Positions 34,066-45,690 are shown, counted from the stretch's first letter. The stretch is DNA of 64,000 bases from Oncomelania hupensis (GCA_036898135.1 CM072519.1:69545901-69609900), one strand, 5' to 3'. The notes: a model not told the origin generated them from the sequence alone. Translations and numbers: made by a program.

Positions 34066-34160
34066 ACAACATGGCGGCGCAACCGGTCGTGTTTCGCCAC
34101 GTGTTCGTCTTTTCCACATGGTCACGCAAATTCGGATTAATAATTCACATTTATGCATAG
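34066..34160 (+). promoter_or_regulatory. YY1-type ATG context with a 29-codon ORF
   Basis: CAACATGGCGGC matches the YY1 consensus and an initiator ATG (34071) in strong Kozak context. Twenty-nine codons follow to TAG at 34158. CCGGT and CCACGTG lie close by. YY1 sites overlapping the first ATG are known from ribosomal and mitochondrial gene promoters. No acceptor or further exon could be tied to it. Confidence 0.25.
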
Positions 34161-35914
34161 CAAATTCTTCAAACATAATTGCAACAATAATATAAATATA
34201 TCACGATGAAACAGAAGTGTGTTCATTTACCTGTTTGACAAGTTCAGGCCCGTGATGGCTTGATAGAATTCTAAGATTCTAAAGTCCTGCTTCCTGGTCT
34301 ATGAGTGAAGAGATTTCTCTAGCTATGGAGATGTTGACTCTTCCTCGTCTCACACACGACTGACTCAAACTGCGCTAGGATCTGACACAGTCAGAACTGC
34401 TCTACCCGCTTAGCCTGCTTCTGATTGGTTAAAACGGTCAGATTCAAAGCTCAAGTGCTGAGTCACTGCGTTGTGGGTGGCTCGCTCGCCGTGTGTGGCC
34501 TGCTGTGTACCTTAATTGCTGCCTGGGTAATATACTGACTCTCTACTGTTACAATGACTACACAAGGCTGAATAGTCCATAGGCAGAGTTAAAACTAGCC
34601 AGTTCATGACAGTTACACTTATTTGCTTGATGCCTGATGATATCGACGCAGTACGCTTAAGAAATCCTGTTGATCGGTCTAGATTCAATACACAAACTTA
34701 ACAGTGGCATGCGTGGCATTAAAAGCCCATTGTCCGGATAAAAATGTGCTTGGTACTAACAGCCCGCATTCCGGGTTGTACAGAGAGAGAGGCTTTCCTT
34801 CCACAATAAGTTCTAATCATCCCTTAAAGCTGTTTGCGGGCGGGACTATGACGGCAGATTATTCCAAGTATTGATAACTCTCTTGGAAAAAACAACTTGC
34901 AGCGTTCTCAGGGTCACTGGGTGTATACAGCTTGACGCCGCGTACAAAAATTAAAAACAAAATAAAAAAATGAAAAAATAGTTTATGGTGCATGCGATGA
35001 CGGTTGTGGATTTAAAGGCCCAATAATTGGAGATCCTGTTGAATGAGAGTGTGTGATGTAATTCCTGAACTGTGTGTTCTACACTGGGCTAATAAATTAC
35101 AAAGCTGACGCAGTATCGTTTATAAGCCCGTACCGCAGTGTTGGAGTTTCTGCGGTGTGATGAAGATCAGGATTACTACGAGGGGTGTCTCGCTTGCGTG
35201 CAAAGTAGTGACTATCCTGTATTCAAGTACCAAGATTCAAAAGCGTTAAAGAAGCCCTTCGTCGCTCTTAGTCTTTTAAAACCACATCGTGGATAACGTA
35301 TATATTTGTGTGATGTTAAAAGGTAACTGCACAGTAATGTCATTTTCCCTGCCTGTTGTTGCTCAACCCGCAACGTCGGCAGAGCACCAGGCATCTTACG
35401 TGTGAAGGAGTTCAAATAGCTCCAAGGGCCTGGGGCTGTTTTTGAAGGCTCATCAGCCATGCATGACACCTGATGCTAGGCCCATTGATCATTGGACACA
35501 GGAGAATCTACAAGAAGAAGGAAAAAAACGGACGGGAAAGCCGTTAAGAGGAGGGGAAGAGGAAAAGTGGGTCTACATCCTGGTTCTGACGATCGGCGAC
35601 CATGACGCCCTGATGCTCTCCGTTGACTGATCATGGATTTGGGAGGTTCCTAGTACGGGGCTGAGTACAATCTATAAAACGGAGAAGCAATGAAGGTGTT
35701 TGTGATGGGAGAGGGGGCGGGGGTAGAGGGAGGAGGTGGAAGACAAATGAGATGATGCTAGTATGGGACAGAGAACAATGTAGTAGGGGAAGGAAGCGGG
35801 CGAAAAAGAAGAAAAGGCAGCCATGTCTTCTGATATGTTGGTGATCAATCATAATCTAGGACGTGCTAGCAGCATAGCACCGCAGTACAATCTATAATAA
35901 GTGCGTGCAAACGG
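34161..35914. other. Unrecognised 1.75-kb sequence
   Basis: The GAGTACAATCTATAA motif recurs near 35664 and 35887. No gene. G/A-rich from 35500 to 35820. Confidence 0.4.
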
Positions 35915-36050
<136 letters not shown>

Positions 36051-36402
36051 TTGGATACATCTGACGGCGACTGATCATAGCTGGAGAGTTGTTAGTGTAT
36101 CAATAGAAAATCAAAGGAACAAATTCGGCAGCAAACGTTTTAGTTTTCAACATGTTAGCACTTTGAGCGACTTTTATCCATCGTAGCCCTACTAAATAAC
36201 GTTTCTATGCAAACCCGTTATCTACAGTCGTGTTTACCCCATCATAGTGTCAAGGTTTTATAGGTGCTTTCACTGGTATTCTTTCGCCCAAAGGTGTGTA
36301 CACTTGTACAGGTAAATCTGGCAAAAGTCATTAGACAGGTGAGAGAGAAGGACAACAAGGAGGGACCGACAGGTAGGCAGAGGTTAGGGTCTGCCTGACA
36401 GT

Positions 36403-36406
<4 letters not shown>
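36051..36406. other. Unrecognised sequence
   Basis: No feature supported. Confidence 0.4.
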
Positions 36407-36457
<51 letters not shown>

Positions 36458-36465
36458 TGTCTCTA

Positions 36466-36537
<72 letters not shown>

Positions 36538-36614
36538 GTTGTGCATTATTAATAACTTTCATTTCATTCTTTGGAATCTCTCCAAGGTGTGTATGCGTGT
36601 GTGTTTGCTTGTGA

Positions 36615-36657
<43 letters not shown>
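36407..36657. repeat. (CT)n blocks, then GT/(GA)n
   Basis: CT at 36407-36451 and 36473-36536, about 75 bp of unique sequence, then GTGTGT passing into GA at 36612-36655. Confidence 0.95.
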
Positions 36658-36659
<2 letters not shown>

Positions 36660-37070
36660 CTAAAAACTTCTTTTTTGAAATTAGTGATTAACATATTAGA
36701 CTAATTAGGAAGTCTATTGTTACAGTCTGCCCCTAAACAAATTAACAGAACTAACCTTTAAACCAAAGAATTAAATGAAAGTTATAATACAAAACTAGAG
36801 AGAGAAGGAGAGAGAGAGAGATGGGTAAATAAGAATCAATAGGGACAGAACTACATACATGTGGGCTAAGGAGAGACAGACAGACAGACGGACATAGTGG
36901 TGAGGTAAGTGAAGATTGAACCAGATACACACCTAAGGACACCTAGATATCTAGAGCAAGATAACTAGGCAGACGAAGATTCAATATGGGTGGAGCGTGA
37001 AAGGTAAAACGGAGATGCTAGAGACGTGTTTTCCTCCCTTCGCTGGCAGTCATCCGACACACCCACCCAC

Positions 37071-37072
<2 letters not shown>
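36658..37072. other. Unrecognised sequence
   Basis: Short GA and GACA patches only. Confidence 0.4.

Positions 37073-37143
<71 letters not shown>
37073..37143. repeat. (CT)n microsatellite
   Basis: About 35 CT units. Confidence 0.97.
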
Positions 37144-37148
<5 letters not shown>

Positions 37149-37256
37149 AAGAAAACATACACAAAATGACTCGCTGAAGTTTGGCTCAAGCAGATGTAGG
37201 CCAAAATGCACAAACGTGAACCACGGGGCCATCGCCGCCGTTCCAACTTCGTGGCT

Positions 37257-37312
<56 letters not shown>

Positions 37313-37358
37313 CATATCATCATCATCATCATAGCTGTTGTCGTTGTCTTTGTGATAA

Positions 37359-37436
<78 letters not shown>

Positions 37437-37438
37437 GT
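37257..37438. repeat. (GAT)n facing (ATC)n: long perfect inverted triplet repeat
   Basis: About 18 GAT triplets (37257-37310) face ATC triplets (about 37317-37332 and 37363-37436). GAT and ATC are reverse complements, so the first block can pair with the second across a few bases, and again with the long third block. Confidence 0.95.
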
Positions 37439-37807
37439 CCTCCTCCTCCTTTTCTTCTTCTTTTTCATCCTTCTCCTCATCTTACTACTACAACTAACTA
37501 CAACTACTAATACTTCTACTACTTCTTCTTCTACTAGTAATGCACCTCCTCCTTATACTGCTGCTACTACTATTACTACCACTACTATTCTAAGTGTTGT
37601 TTTGTCTGGCCTGCCGCTAATCTCCAAATTGTTACTGCGCTATACTCTCTAGTACTCAGTATATGTGTTTTACATTTCTACAAACACCAAAATAAAATAT
37701 AATATAAAACAACAACAACAACAACAAACAAACAAATAAAGCACAAAACCATGGTTAGGCCTTGGCTGTCTGCCCATCATGCCTGTCTCTAAACTAGGCT
37801 TTTAGTT
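37439..37807. repeat. Degenerate CTC/TTC/TAC triplets, then (CAA)n
   Basis: Decayed triplet repeat to about 37600, unique sequence, then CAACAA at 37708-37738. No gene. Confidence 0.7.
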
Positions 37808-38138
37808 TTACAAAGCATTTTGACTGGTCCAGTTATTCCTTAATACCGATATAGCATTACAAAAATCCAACCCATGTAGGTAATAAATGGCAGGTACATT
37901 AAGATGCAAGCGCAAATGGTTGTCACACACGCCGTCTAGCTGAGACAAACAGGCTTGCGTACGTCTTTCCGCTAGTGACAGGTACTCGGCCAGTCTCAGA
38001 AAGGCGGAGTGATGCTGTGACGCAGGCAGAACTGGGGGATACCTTGGCGACTTAGCGAGCTGGATACGTACAACACGGTAAACATGTGCTTCACTCAAGT
38101 CATCACCTTCTTCGGCATTTTGCTTGGACTGGGGTACC
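37808..38138 (-). CDS. Uncharacterised protein-like ORF / possible terminal exon
   Basis: This is the most protein-like non-transposon reading frame in the window. On the minus strand an AAATCCAG acceptor-like site precedes 38138, and about 109 codons follow to TAA at 37808-37810. Composition is balanced rather than repetitive: charged and polar at the start (QNAEEGDDLSEAHVYRVV), then SQHHSAFLRLAEYLSLAERR with helix-like spacing, then DGVCDNHLRLHLNVPAIYYL. The frame also extends upstream into the 17-bp minisatellite, which cannot be real coding. I recognise no family. The polypyrimidine tract before the acceptor is weak, and no minus-strand polyadenylation signal was seen nearby. It could be a chance ORF or a fragment of an unknown gene or element. 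Confidence 0.25.
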
Positions 38139-38162
38139 CTGGATTTCTTTTTAAACAGGACA

Positions 38163-38522
38163 AACGGGACGGAAAGATGAGGTGGAAGGACAGATGAGAG
38201 GACAGATGAGGTGGAATGAAAGATGAGGTGGAATGAAAGATGAGGTGGAATGAAACATGAGGTGGAAGGAGAGATGAGGTGGAAGGACAGATGAGGTGGA
38301 AGATACGATGAGGTGGAATGAAAGATGAGGTGGAATAAAAGATGAGGTGGAATGACAGATAAGGTCATATAAAAGATGAGGTGGAAGAAAGGATGAGGTG
38401 GAAGAAAAGATGAGGTGGATGGAAAGGTGAGGTGGAAGGAAAGATGAGGTGGAAGGACAGATGAGGTGGAAGGAAAGATGAGGTGGAAGGAAAGGCGGAA
38501 GGAAAGATGAGGTGGAAGTAAA
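38163..38522. repeat. 17-bp minisatellite, copy A (about 20 units)
   Basis: Unit AGATGAGGTGGAAGGAA with ATGAAAG, ATACG and GTAAAG variants. Three units equal 51 bp, so minus frames stay open and read as a 17-residue Phe-His-Leu-Ile/Pro-Ser-Thr-Ser-Ser repeat (38151-38768). This is a repeat translation. Confidence 0.95.
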
Positions 38523-38654
38523 GAGAGAGGAAGACGAAGAAGACGAAGAGGATGAGAGTGGTGACAGAGAAAGGCTCACAACAGCGGTTACTGCTGCAAA
38601 AGAAGAAGAAGGAGAAAAAAATGATGATGATGGTGGTAGTGATGATGATAATGG

Positions 38655-38724
<70 letters not shown>

Positions 38725-38850
38725 AACGAAGAGGAAGGAGAAGTAGAAGAGGAGAAAGAGGCTGACATAAATGGATACTTGGGCGTTGTAAAATAATTAT
38801 GGTTAGGAAGTTGAAGAGGGGGATGGGGAGTTAAAGAGAAGGAGTAGGAT
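38523..38850. repeat. GAAGAC-rich tract and (GAT)n
   Basis: Purine-rich sequence, then about 23 GAT triplets at 38655-38724, then GAGGAA. Plus-strand Asp/Glu-rich ORF 38512-38796 is its translation. Most of this is absent from copy B. Confidence 0.9.
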
Positions 38851-38859
38851 TGTTAAGAG

Positions 38860-40050
38860 GAAACAGACATCTATATCATGTGTTTGTAGACTTCAGGAAA
38901 GCGTTTGATCGAGTCTGGCATGCAGCTCTCTGGGCAACCATGAGATTGTACCACACCAGCCCTAAAGTTATTGAAGTCATCAAAAGCCTGTATGTCAAGG
39001 CTACCAGTGCAGTCCTCCACAACAGCGCCATCATGAACTAGTTCAGAACAATAATCGGCGTGCGTCAAGGATGCCTACTCTCACCAACATTCTTCAACAT
39101 CTTCCTAGAACGCATCATGTCAGATGCCCTTGCAGATCACGAAGGCACAGTCAGCATATGGGGTAGAGCAATCTCCGTTTTGCGGATGACATTGATGGAT
39201 TGGCTGGTAAAGAACAAGAACTTGAACAGCTGGTACGGAGGCCTGATACCACATACAGAGCCTATAGAATTAAAATAAGCGCAGAGAATTAGAAGACCAA
39301 ACTGATGATCAACAACATCAATGCCATCAACATTGACATCAAAGTCCAAGGCCAATCCCTCTAAACAGTGCATAGCTTCAAACATTTAGGAGCCATAGTA
39401 TCCGACAATGGGTCCCAACAGGAAGTCCTCTCCAGGATCGTACAAACAACTGCTGCCCTGGCAAGGTTGAAGCCAATTTGGAAAGACAGGACCATCAGTT
39501 TACATTCCAAGGTAAGACTGCTGCGCTCCCTTGTCATCTCCATCTTCCTATACGCTTGCGAAGCATGGACCCTCACAGCAGATCTACAACGAAGAATAAA
39601 AAGCAAGGACATGAGGTGCTACTGAAGACTTCGGGGCATTTCCTATACCCAGCAAATCACCAACGACGAAATCCAACAGATCATCACACAAGCCATTAGA
39701 CAACACAACGACATGCTCACAGTGGTGAACAAACGGAAACTCCCATGGCATGGCCACGTCACCAGAGCATCAGGCCTTGCAAAGACCATCCTGCAATGCA
39801 CGATGCAAGGAGGCAGAAGAAGAGGGAGACATAAAAAGAGGTGGGAGAAAAACGTTCGAGAATGGACTGGCTTGACACTGAGCGACGCCATGAGGGTTGC
39901 TAAGGACAGAGAAAGATGGAGTACGCTGGTTAAACGATCATCTGTGATGCCCCAACGATTTTCGACTTTTTATCAGTACAACTTATGTTAATCTGTTGAA
40001 TAAAATTTGATACAACAACGACTTTCGAGTTACGGGATAGGATAGGATAT
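38860..40050 (+). mobile_element. RTE-like LINE copy 1 (copy A), RT to 3' end, inactive
   Basis: It opens in the RT domain with LYHVFVDFRKAFDRVW (first catalytic Asp), then GVRQGCLLSP after an in-frame TAG, then a frameshifted ADD box (CGGATGACATTGATGG at about 39182). The post-RT region reads HLGAIVSDNGSQQEVLSRIV, YACEAWTLTADLQRRI and GGRRRGRHKKRWEKNVREW, ending RERWSTLVKRSSV. The 3' end is GAGTTACGGGATAGGATAGG, a short GGATA repeat. The 5' end is truncated inside RT. The clade is inferred from the pentamer tail and the post-RT layout. A nested insertion lies at 39966-40015. Confidence 0.92.
39953..40028 (+). mobile_element. Nested 50-bp insertion with 13-bp target-site duplication
   Basis: CAACGATTTTCGA (39953-39965) and CAACGACTTTCGA (40016-40028) flank 50 bp that include AATAAAATTTGATACAA. 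The uninterrupted LINE end in sister copies reads CTACGACCTTCGAGTTACGG. A direct 13-bp duplication plus a polyadenylation-like signal fits a very short 5'-truncated retroposed insert. Confidence 0.75.
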
Positions 40051-40772
40051 GATAATCTACCTGTGGCTATTCTACCTGTGGCTATTGGCACACCTGGAAA
40101 CCTACCTGTGACTTTGGCACACCGGTGCAGCATGGGATCCAGCACAGGTGTACAGCATGACTTCAGCCAGCAGTTACAGCAGCAAGTGGTGCCAGAATGT
40201 GAACACGCCCCATTGTACAATGTACCTGATGGTATCAGTGCCTGACATGGTATCACCGTAGGCTACTGATATAAAATACGCATACTGTGATGAAATTATA
40301 ACGGTAGAGAAAGAGTCAGAAGGAATTGTACCAGCATTTGAAAACGCCCCCTGTGTTACCTAAAAGTTAGTTGTGTCTGACAAGCGTAAACCACAGACTG
40401 TGATGTGCCGGTATCATCCAGGTGGAAAGGGTCTAGAATTTTTTTTATAGGCTTACCAGACATTGAAAACGCTCTTATACACACGAATCAATCAGAAGGG
40501 TTAATGTACAGAACAACGCACACAGTTATAACAGACCATTATCTGTATTAGCAGGAAAAAATGGAATTATATAAAAGCCATACAAGTCTTATACAATTTC
40601 AAACTTGCGCCTTTATTTAAAAGAAGAAAAAAAGAGGCATCCGTAGGGGAAAACAGCATAATCTGAATAAGTGTATGACTGCTAGCAAGGGGAAGGAATC
40701 CAGCAACATTTGTAGCAGGCTTTTAGAATCTACGACAGCAAACTTAACTTTTCGTTGGCGCGTATATATAGC
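40051..40772. other. Spacer between the two LINE copies (copy A)
   Basis: CTACCTGTGGCTATT is repeated twice at the start. The rest is unrecognised and has no ORF with a domain. It matches 55030-55758. Confidence 0.6.
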
Positions 40773-42582
40773 GAAAGGAGAACTGGATAGAAGAGCAATG
40801 CCAGGAAATAGAGAACAGTCTGAACAAGAATAACAGCAAGAAGGCCTACCAGACTGTGAAGCGGCTGACAAGTGTTAAACAGCCCAAGGTCTCCACGATC
40901 CAAAGCAAGTCTGGCATATGCCTTACAGAAGAGCAAGAAGTCTTGGACAGATGGACCTTTACAACCACACACCAAACGGAGACCCATCAGTTCTAGCATG
41001 TCCAGAGAATAGAGAAGAAGAACAAATCCTCCCAATTCTCCGAGAAGAACTTGAGGCAGCAGTGCAATCGCTGAAAAAGGGGAAGTCAGCTGGAGTGGAC
41101 AACATACCAGCAGGAACTGCTTCAAGCAGGAGGAGAAGCGATGATTGACGCACTCACCATTATGTGTAACAAGATCTGGCAGAGTGGGCAGTGGCCTACA
41201 CCATGGGCCCAGTCGCTTGTCATCACTCTTCCCAAAAAAGGTAACTTTCAGAAATGTGAAAATTATAGCACCATCAGCCTCCTCAGCCATCCCAGCAAGG
41301 TCCTACTGAAAATAATACTCAACAGGTTGAAACCCCAAGCTGAACAAATCATAGCGGAAGAACAAGTAAGATTCAGGGCAGGGTGAAGTACCACTGAACA
41401 CATTTGTAACCTCAGAATAATCTGTGAGAAATACCTACAGCACCAACAACATCTATATCATGTATTCGTAGACTTCAAAAAGGCGTTTGACCGAGTGTGG
41501 CATGGAGCTCTGTGGTCAACCATGACAGTGTACAACATCAGCCCTAAAATTATTGAAGTCATCAAAAGCCTGTATGACAAGGCTATCAATGCAGTCCTCC
41601 ACAATAGCGCCATCGGAAACTGGTTCAGAACAACAATCGGTGTGCGTCAAGGAAGCCTACTCTCTCCAACACTCATGAACATCTTTCTAGAGCGCACAAT
41701 GTCAGATGCCCTTGCAGATCACGAAGACACAGTCAGCATAGGGGGAAGAAAAATCTCCAACCTTCGTTTTGCGGATGACATTGATGGATTGGCTGGAGAG
41801 AAACAAGAACTTGAACAGCTGGTACAGAGGCTTGACACCACCTCCAGAGCCTATGGAATGGAAATCAGTGCAGAGAAGACCAAAATGATGACCAAAAACA
41901 CCAATGGCATCCACACGGACATCAAAGTCCAAGGCCAATCCCTCAACACAGTGCATAGCTTCAAAGATTATAGGAGCCATTGTATCAGACAATGGGTCCC
42001 GACAGAAAGTCCTCTCCAGGATCGCACAAACAACTGCTGCTTTGGCGAGGTTGAAGCCCATTTGGAAAGACAGGACCATCAGTCTAAATTCCAAGATAAG
42101 ACTGCTGCGCTCCCTTGTGATCTCCATCTTCATATACGCTTGCGAAACATGGACCCTCACAGGAGATCTCCAACGAAGAATACAAAGCATGGAGATGAGG
42201 TGCTACAGAAGACTTCTGGGCATTTCCTATACCCAGCACATCACCAAAGACAAAGTCCGACAGATCATTACACAAGCCATTGGAGAACACTATGACCTGC
42301 TCGCAGTGGTGAAAAAACGGAAACTCCGATGGTATGGCCACGTCACCAGATCATCAGATCTTGCAAAGACCACCCTGCAAGGTACAGTGCAAGGAGGTCG
42401 AAGAAGAGGGAGACCGAAAAAGAGATGGGAGGACAACATTCGAGAATGGACTGGTTTGACACTGAGCGAAACAATCAGGGTTGCTGAGGACAGGGAAAGA
42501 TGGAGTACGCTGGTTAAACGATCATCTGTGGTGCCCCTACGACCTTCGAGTTACGGGATAGGATAGTATGGGATAGGATATA
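40773..42582 (+). mobile_element. RTE-like LINE copy 2 (copy A), pseudogenised
   Basis: Longer than copy 1. Linker region (AYQTVKRLTSVKQPKVST on restoration of frame by eye only), then LKKGKSAGVDNIPA, the RT entry motif, VFVDFKKAFDRVWHGALW, GVRQGSLLSP, and LRFADDIDGLAG with the F-A-D-D catalytic pair at about 41762-41797. Post-RT sequence follows to RERWSTLVKRSSV and a (GGATA) tail at 42555-42582. Lesions: 16-nt deletion near 40950, +1 near 41112, CGA to TGA at 41384-41386, +1 near 41968. No endonuclease is present, so it is 5' truncated. It is the same family as copy 1 at moderate divergence. Confidence 0.93.
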
Positions 42583-43402
42583 TAGCGACGGCACCTCAGG
42601 CATCCGATATTTAAATCCAGCAGCACGTAATAAAAGCTATTACGATAATAATAATAGCAAACGGATGCAATGCAAATCTGTCGGTTTGTGCGCATACGAT
42701 TAAAAAAACAGTTCGGGTATCCTTCATTCAAAAGAATACAATGAAATTCGCTTAGCAATAAACCTCCCTTTCTTTTTTTACCTTTCCTCTCCCCCCCCCC
42801 CCCTTTCTTAAAAGCCTCGTCTTGTACAAATCCACTTCTGTGAATGTACTTACTGCGCACCTAATTCATGCATCCACATTTCTACATTGTTGCTGTCTAT
42901 AGCGGTTGTGCGAGCGATGGCAAACGCGACAGTCCAAGACAAATTGCGTCACGTCACAGAAGTCAGGCGATGGAAGGAAGGTGTGGGGACCGGTGGTAAG
43001 AAGGAGGGACAAAGGGAGGGAAGGAGGGAGGGAGAGAGACAGACAGAGTGGGAGTGGGGGGGGAGAGCGAGAGAGAGAAAAGAGGTCATTAATCAAAATA
43101 AGAAAAAAAGATCAGATGATAAGATAGCAATTTTATTTAACAAGGGTAAAAGAGCAAGCTCTGGACGTGCTTGTTTACATTCTGCTCTTGAAGTTGAACA
43201 CAATAAATACATGATTAAATACAATAAATTATTGCATAGAACTCGAGATTGAGGAAGAAATAAAGGAGAAAAGAAACACACCACCGACTGAAAATGTGGT
43301 CAATACATGCAAAATGCTTCTTCCTTCATTACAAGTGAAAATATAGTTTGTGGATAAAAGCTAGAAGTTTACAGGTATACGACTGTGTAAGAATGTACCT
43401 GC
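42583..43402. other. Unrecognised spacer (copy A)
   Basis: Poly-C at about 42789-42803, purine-rich GGGAGG stretch at 42995-43085. No gene. Closely matches 57577-58380. Confidence 0.6.
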
Positions 43403-43582
43403 GTGGAACAGTCTGGTGGTATGTATTGTGTGATCATCGTGTGTACACATCTACACCTTACAGTGGAACAGTGTGGTGGTATGTATTGTGTGATCATCGT
43501 GTGTACACATCTACACCTTACAGTGGAACAGTCTGGTGGTATGTACTGTGGGATCATCGTGTGTACACATCTACACCTTACA
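43403..43582. repeat. 60-bp VNTR, copy A: 3 units
   Basis: Units at 43403, 43463 and 43523 begin GTGGAACAGTSTGGTGGTAT and include ATCATCGTGTGTACACATC. They end at GTGGCCGCGTCAACC (43583). Copy B has 21 units. Confidence 0.97.
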
Positions 43583-43687
43583 GTGGCCGCGTCAACCACA
43601 GCAAAAACGAAATGACGGTTTGTGAATAAATGGTGATAGAAGAATTAAAAATGTAATCAACCCAGAGAGGAAGTGGATGAGGAGGAG
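43583..43687. other. Spacer after VNTR
   Basis: Unrecognised, same in copy B. Confidence 0.5.
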
Positions 43688-43770
43688 GAGGAGAAGAAGA
43701 AGAAGAAGAAGAAGAAGAAGAAGAAGATAAGAAGAAGAAGAAGAAGAAGAAGGAGAAGGAGAATAAGAAG

Positions 43771-43801
<31 letters not shown>

Positions 43802-43822
43802 GAAGAAGAAGAAGAAGAAGAG
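43680..43822. repeat. (GAA)n / (AAT)n compound microsatellite
   Basis: GGA, GAA, AGAAGGA, then AAT at 43773-43800 and GAA again. Copy B has GAA only and is longer. Confidence 0.95.
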
Positions 43823-44251
43823 AGTGGTCTCCAAGTTTGTTGACATGCTGTTAATTGGTTTGTAATAATTATTCCTCCGTCACAAACAGTGTGGAACTAC
43901 CCCCTTCCCTTTTGCAATTCATCTTTTCTTCTTTTTAAATGTTTTTTTTTATATTTTTTTATTTTGTAAATGTTCTACTTTCTTGTTATTCTTCGGTGAA
44001 TAGATGTTAAATGAATTAAACAAACATAGAAAGAGAAGGAGAGAGAAAGAGAGAGAGAGAAAGAGAGAGAGAGATAGAGGGGGGGGGGGGTTGAGAAGGG
44101 CGGCATCATGCCCAGTACATGTGATGAGGGATACAATGTAAAACTTTCAGCTGGGATTTGTCTTGGCACTTGTAAGAGGGGCGGTGTAGTCTGGTACAGC
44201 AGTAGAAACACATCTACAATCAACACAGGTTGTATTTACAACTATGTGTGG

Positions 44252-44254
<3 letters not shown>
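43823..44254. other. Unrecognised spacer with (GA)n
   Basis: GA at about 44036-44075 followed by a G run. No gene. Confidence 0.5.

Positions 44255-44304
<50 letters not shown>
44255..44304. repeat. (GT)n microsatellite
   Basis: About 25 GT units. In copy B the corresponding tract is shorter and continues into GA repeat with an insertion. Confidence 0.96.
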
Positions 44305-44306
<2 letters not shown>

Positions 44307-44555
44307 ATTGACAGAGAGTAAAAGAAGAAGAAGTACAAGAAGAAGAAGAAGAAAAAAAAAGAAGACCAAAAGGGCCATAGTTCGAAGACATAAAAAAATC
44401 AAGCCTAATAAACGGCGAGCGGATATAAAACAAAAATTAAAAATAAATTAATATAAAAAAAAAACACAAACAAACAAAGGAGAGCTCGAAGCAAGCGAGA
44501 AGAAAATGCGACAAAAGCAACAGAGCAGAAACGACAACAAGCAGCGAAGAGAACA
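44305..44555. other. A-rich spacer
   Basis: GAAGAA and AAATAAATTAA stretches. No feature. Confidence 0.5.
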
Positions 44556-44839
<284 letters not shown>

Positions 44840-45126
44840 GCAAGATGGCGCTGGCGATGTCACTGCATCCCTGATCCCGTCCGACAGCCTCACGGAGAAT
44901 CTGAGACCTCTGAGAAGAAACGCATACGCTGCATTATGACGCCGTGTGTAGATCTCCGACACTCTGTGTGCACAACACCAGGATGAAGCGATAGCACGAA
45001 ACGCGGCACACCCTTCAACATGGCGGCTTTGCCTTTTGGCAAGACTGAGCAGACGACACTTGGACCTCGTCTTTTCTGTTGGAAGAAATTTTGTCCCAAA
45101 TAGATGAGAGGGAGAGAGAAGTGAGT
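44840..45126 (+). promoter_or_regulatory. Possible promoter/first-exon-like segment (copy A)
   Basis: CAAGATGGCGCTGG (44842) and CAACATGGCGGC (45017) are YY1-like sites with ATGs in strong context. The second ATG (45020) opens 27 codons to TAG at 45101. A donor-like GAAGTGAGTG lies at 45119-45128. The segment is CpG-richer than its surroundings and unchanged between copies A and B. The 83-codon minus ORF (44890-45141) is also identical, but it has no domain. No downstream exon was found, so this is only suggestive. Confidence 0.3.
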
Positions 45127-45214
45127 GATTTGAGAGAACATTCCATTTGTTGGCTAGATAGTCACAACCTTTTGAAATACTATTAGGAGAGTTCCTGGAA
45201 TGACTTCAGTTAAA

Positions 45215-45219
45215 GTAAT

Positions 45220-45280
<61 letters not shown>
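45215..45280. repeat. (CT)n microsatellite
   Basis: About 29 CT units, directly followed by LINE sequence. Confidence 0.97.
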
Positions 45281-45282
<2 letters not shown>

Positions 45283-45690
45283 GCGTTGCAGGGTATTAAT
45301 TTTTCTGTTCAGTCATGTGTTAGATGGGTTCTGAAGTGTCTGATTTAGGCCTATTTAATTGTTCCTGAGGAGTGAAACAGGGTTGTATGTTATCCCCCTC
45401 TCTCTCAGGCGTTGCAGGGTATTAATTTTTCTGTTCAGTCATGTGTTAGATGGGTTCTGAAGTGTCTGATTTAGGCCTATTTAATTGTTCCTGAGGAGTG
45501 AAACAGGGTTGTATGTTATCCCCTTTAATTTTTTCCTTGTTAATTACTCAAGTTGCTGATAAAGTAACTAGATATGGTAAAGATGGTATTCAATTTTTGC
45601 CAGGACTTCAAGAAATATGTTTGTAACTTTTTGCGGGGGCCTCATCAATAAAGTTGTGAAGTTGAAGTTGTGAAGTGAAGTCTCTCTCTC
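45281..45690 (+). mobile_element. LINE RT fragment with internal 126-bp tandem duplication (copy A)
   Basis: From 45499 the frame reads VKQGCMLSPLIFSLLITQVA, a standard RT motif, then DKVTRYGKDGIQFLPGLQE. It resembles the 11.5-kb element rather than the RTE-like family. The 126 bp starting at AGGCGTTGCAGGG occurs twice (45281 and 45407) in A but once in B (61697). Stops interrupt the upstream part. It ends in a GAAGTTGTGAAGT tandem. Confidence 0.85.

Noticed and set aside
33240..34625. A DNA transposon bounded by TTACTGTCAC and a similar inverted GTAACTGTCA
   Set aside because: The match is only about ten bases with mismatches, with no target duplication or transposase remnant.
44890..45141. 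83-codon minus ORF identical in both copies as a gene
   Set aside because: Identity extends over the surrounding noncoding sequence, so it reflects recency of the duplication rather than coding constraint.
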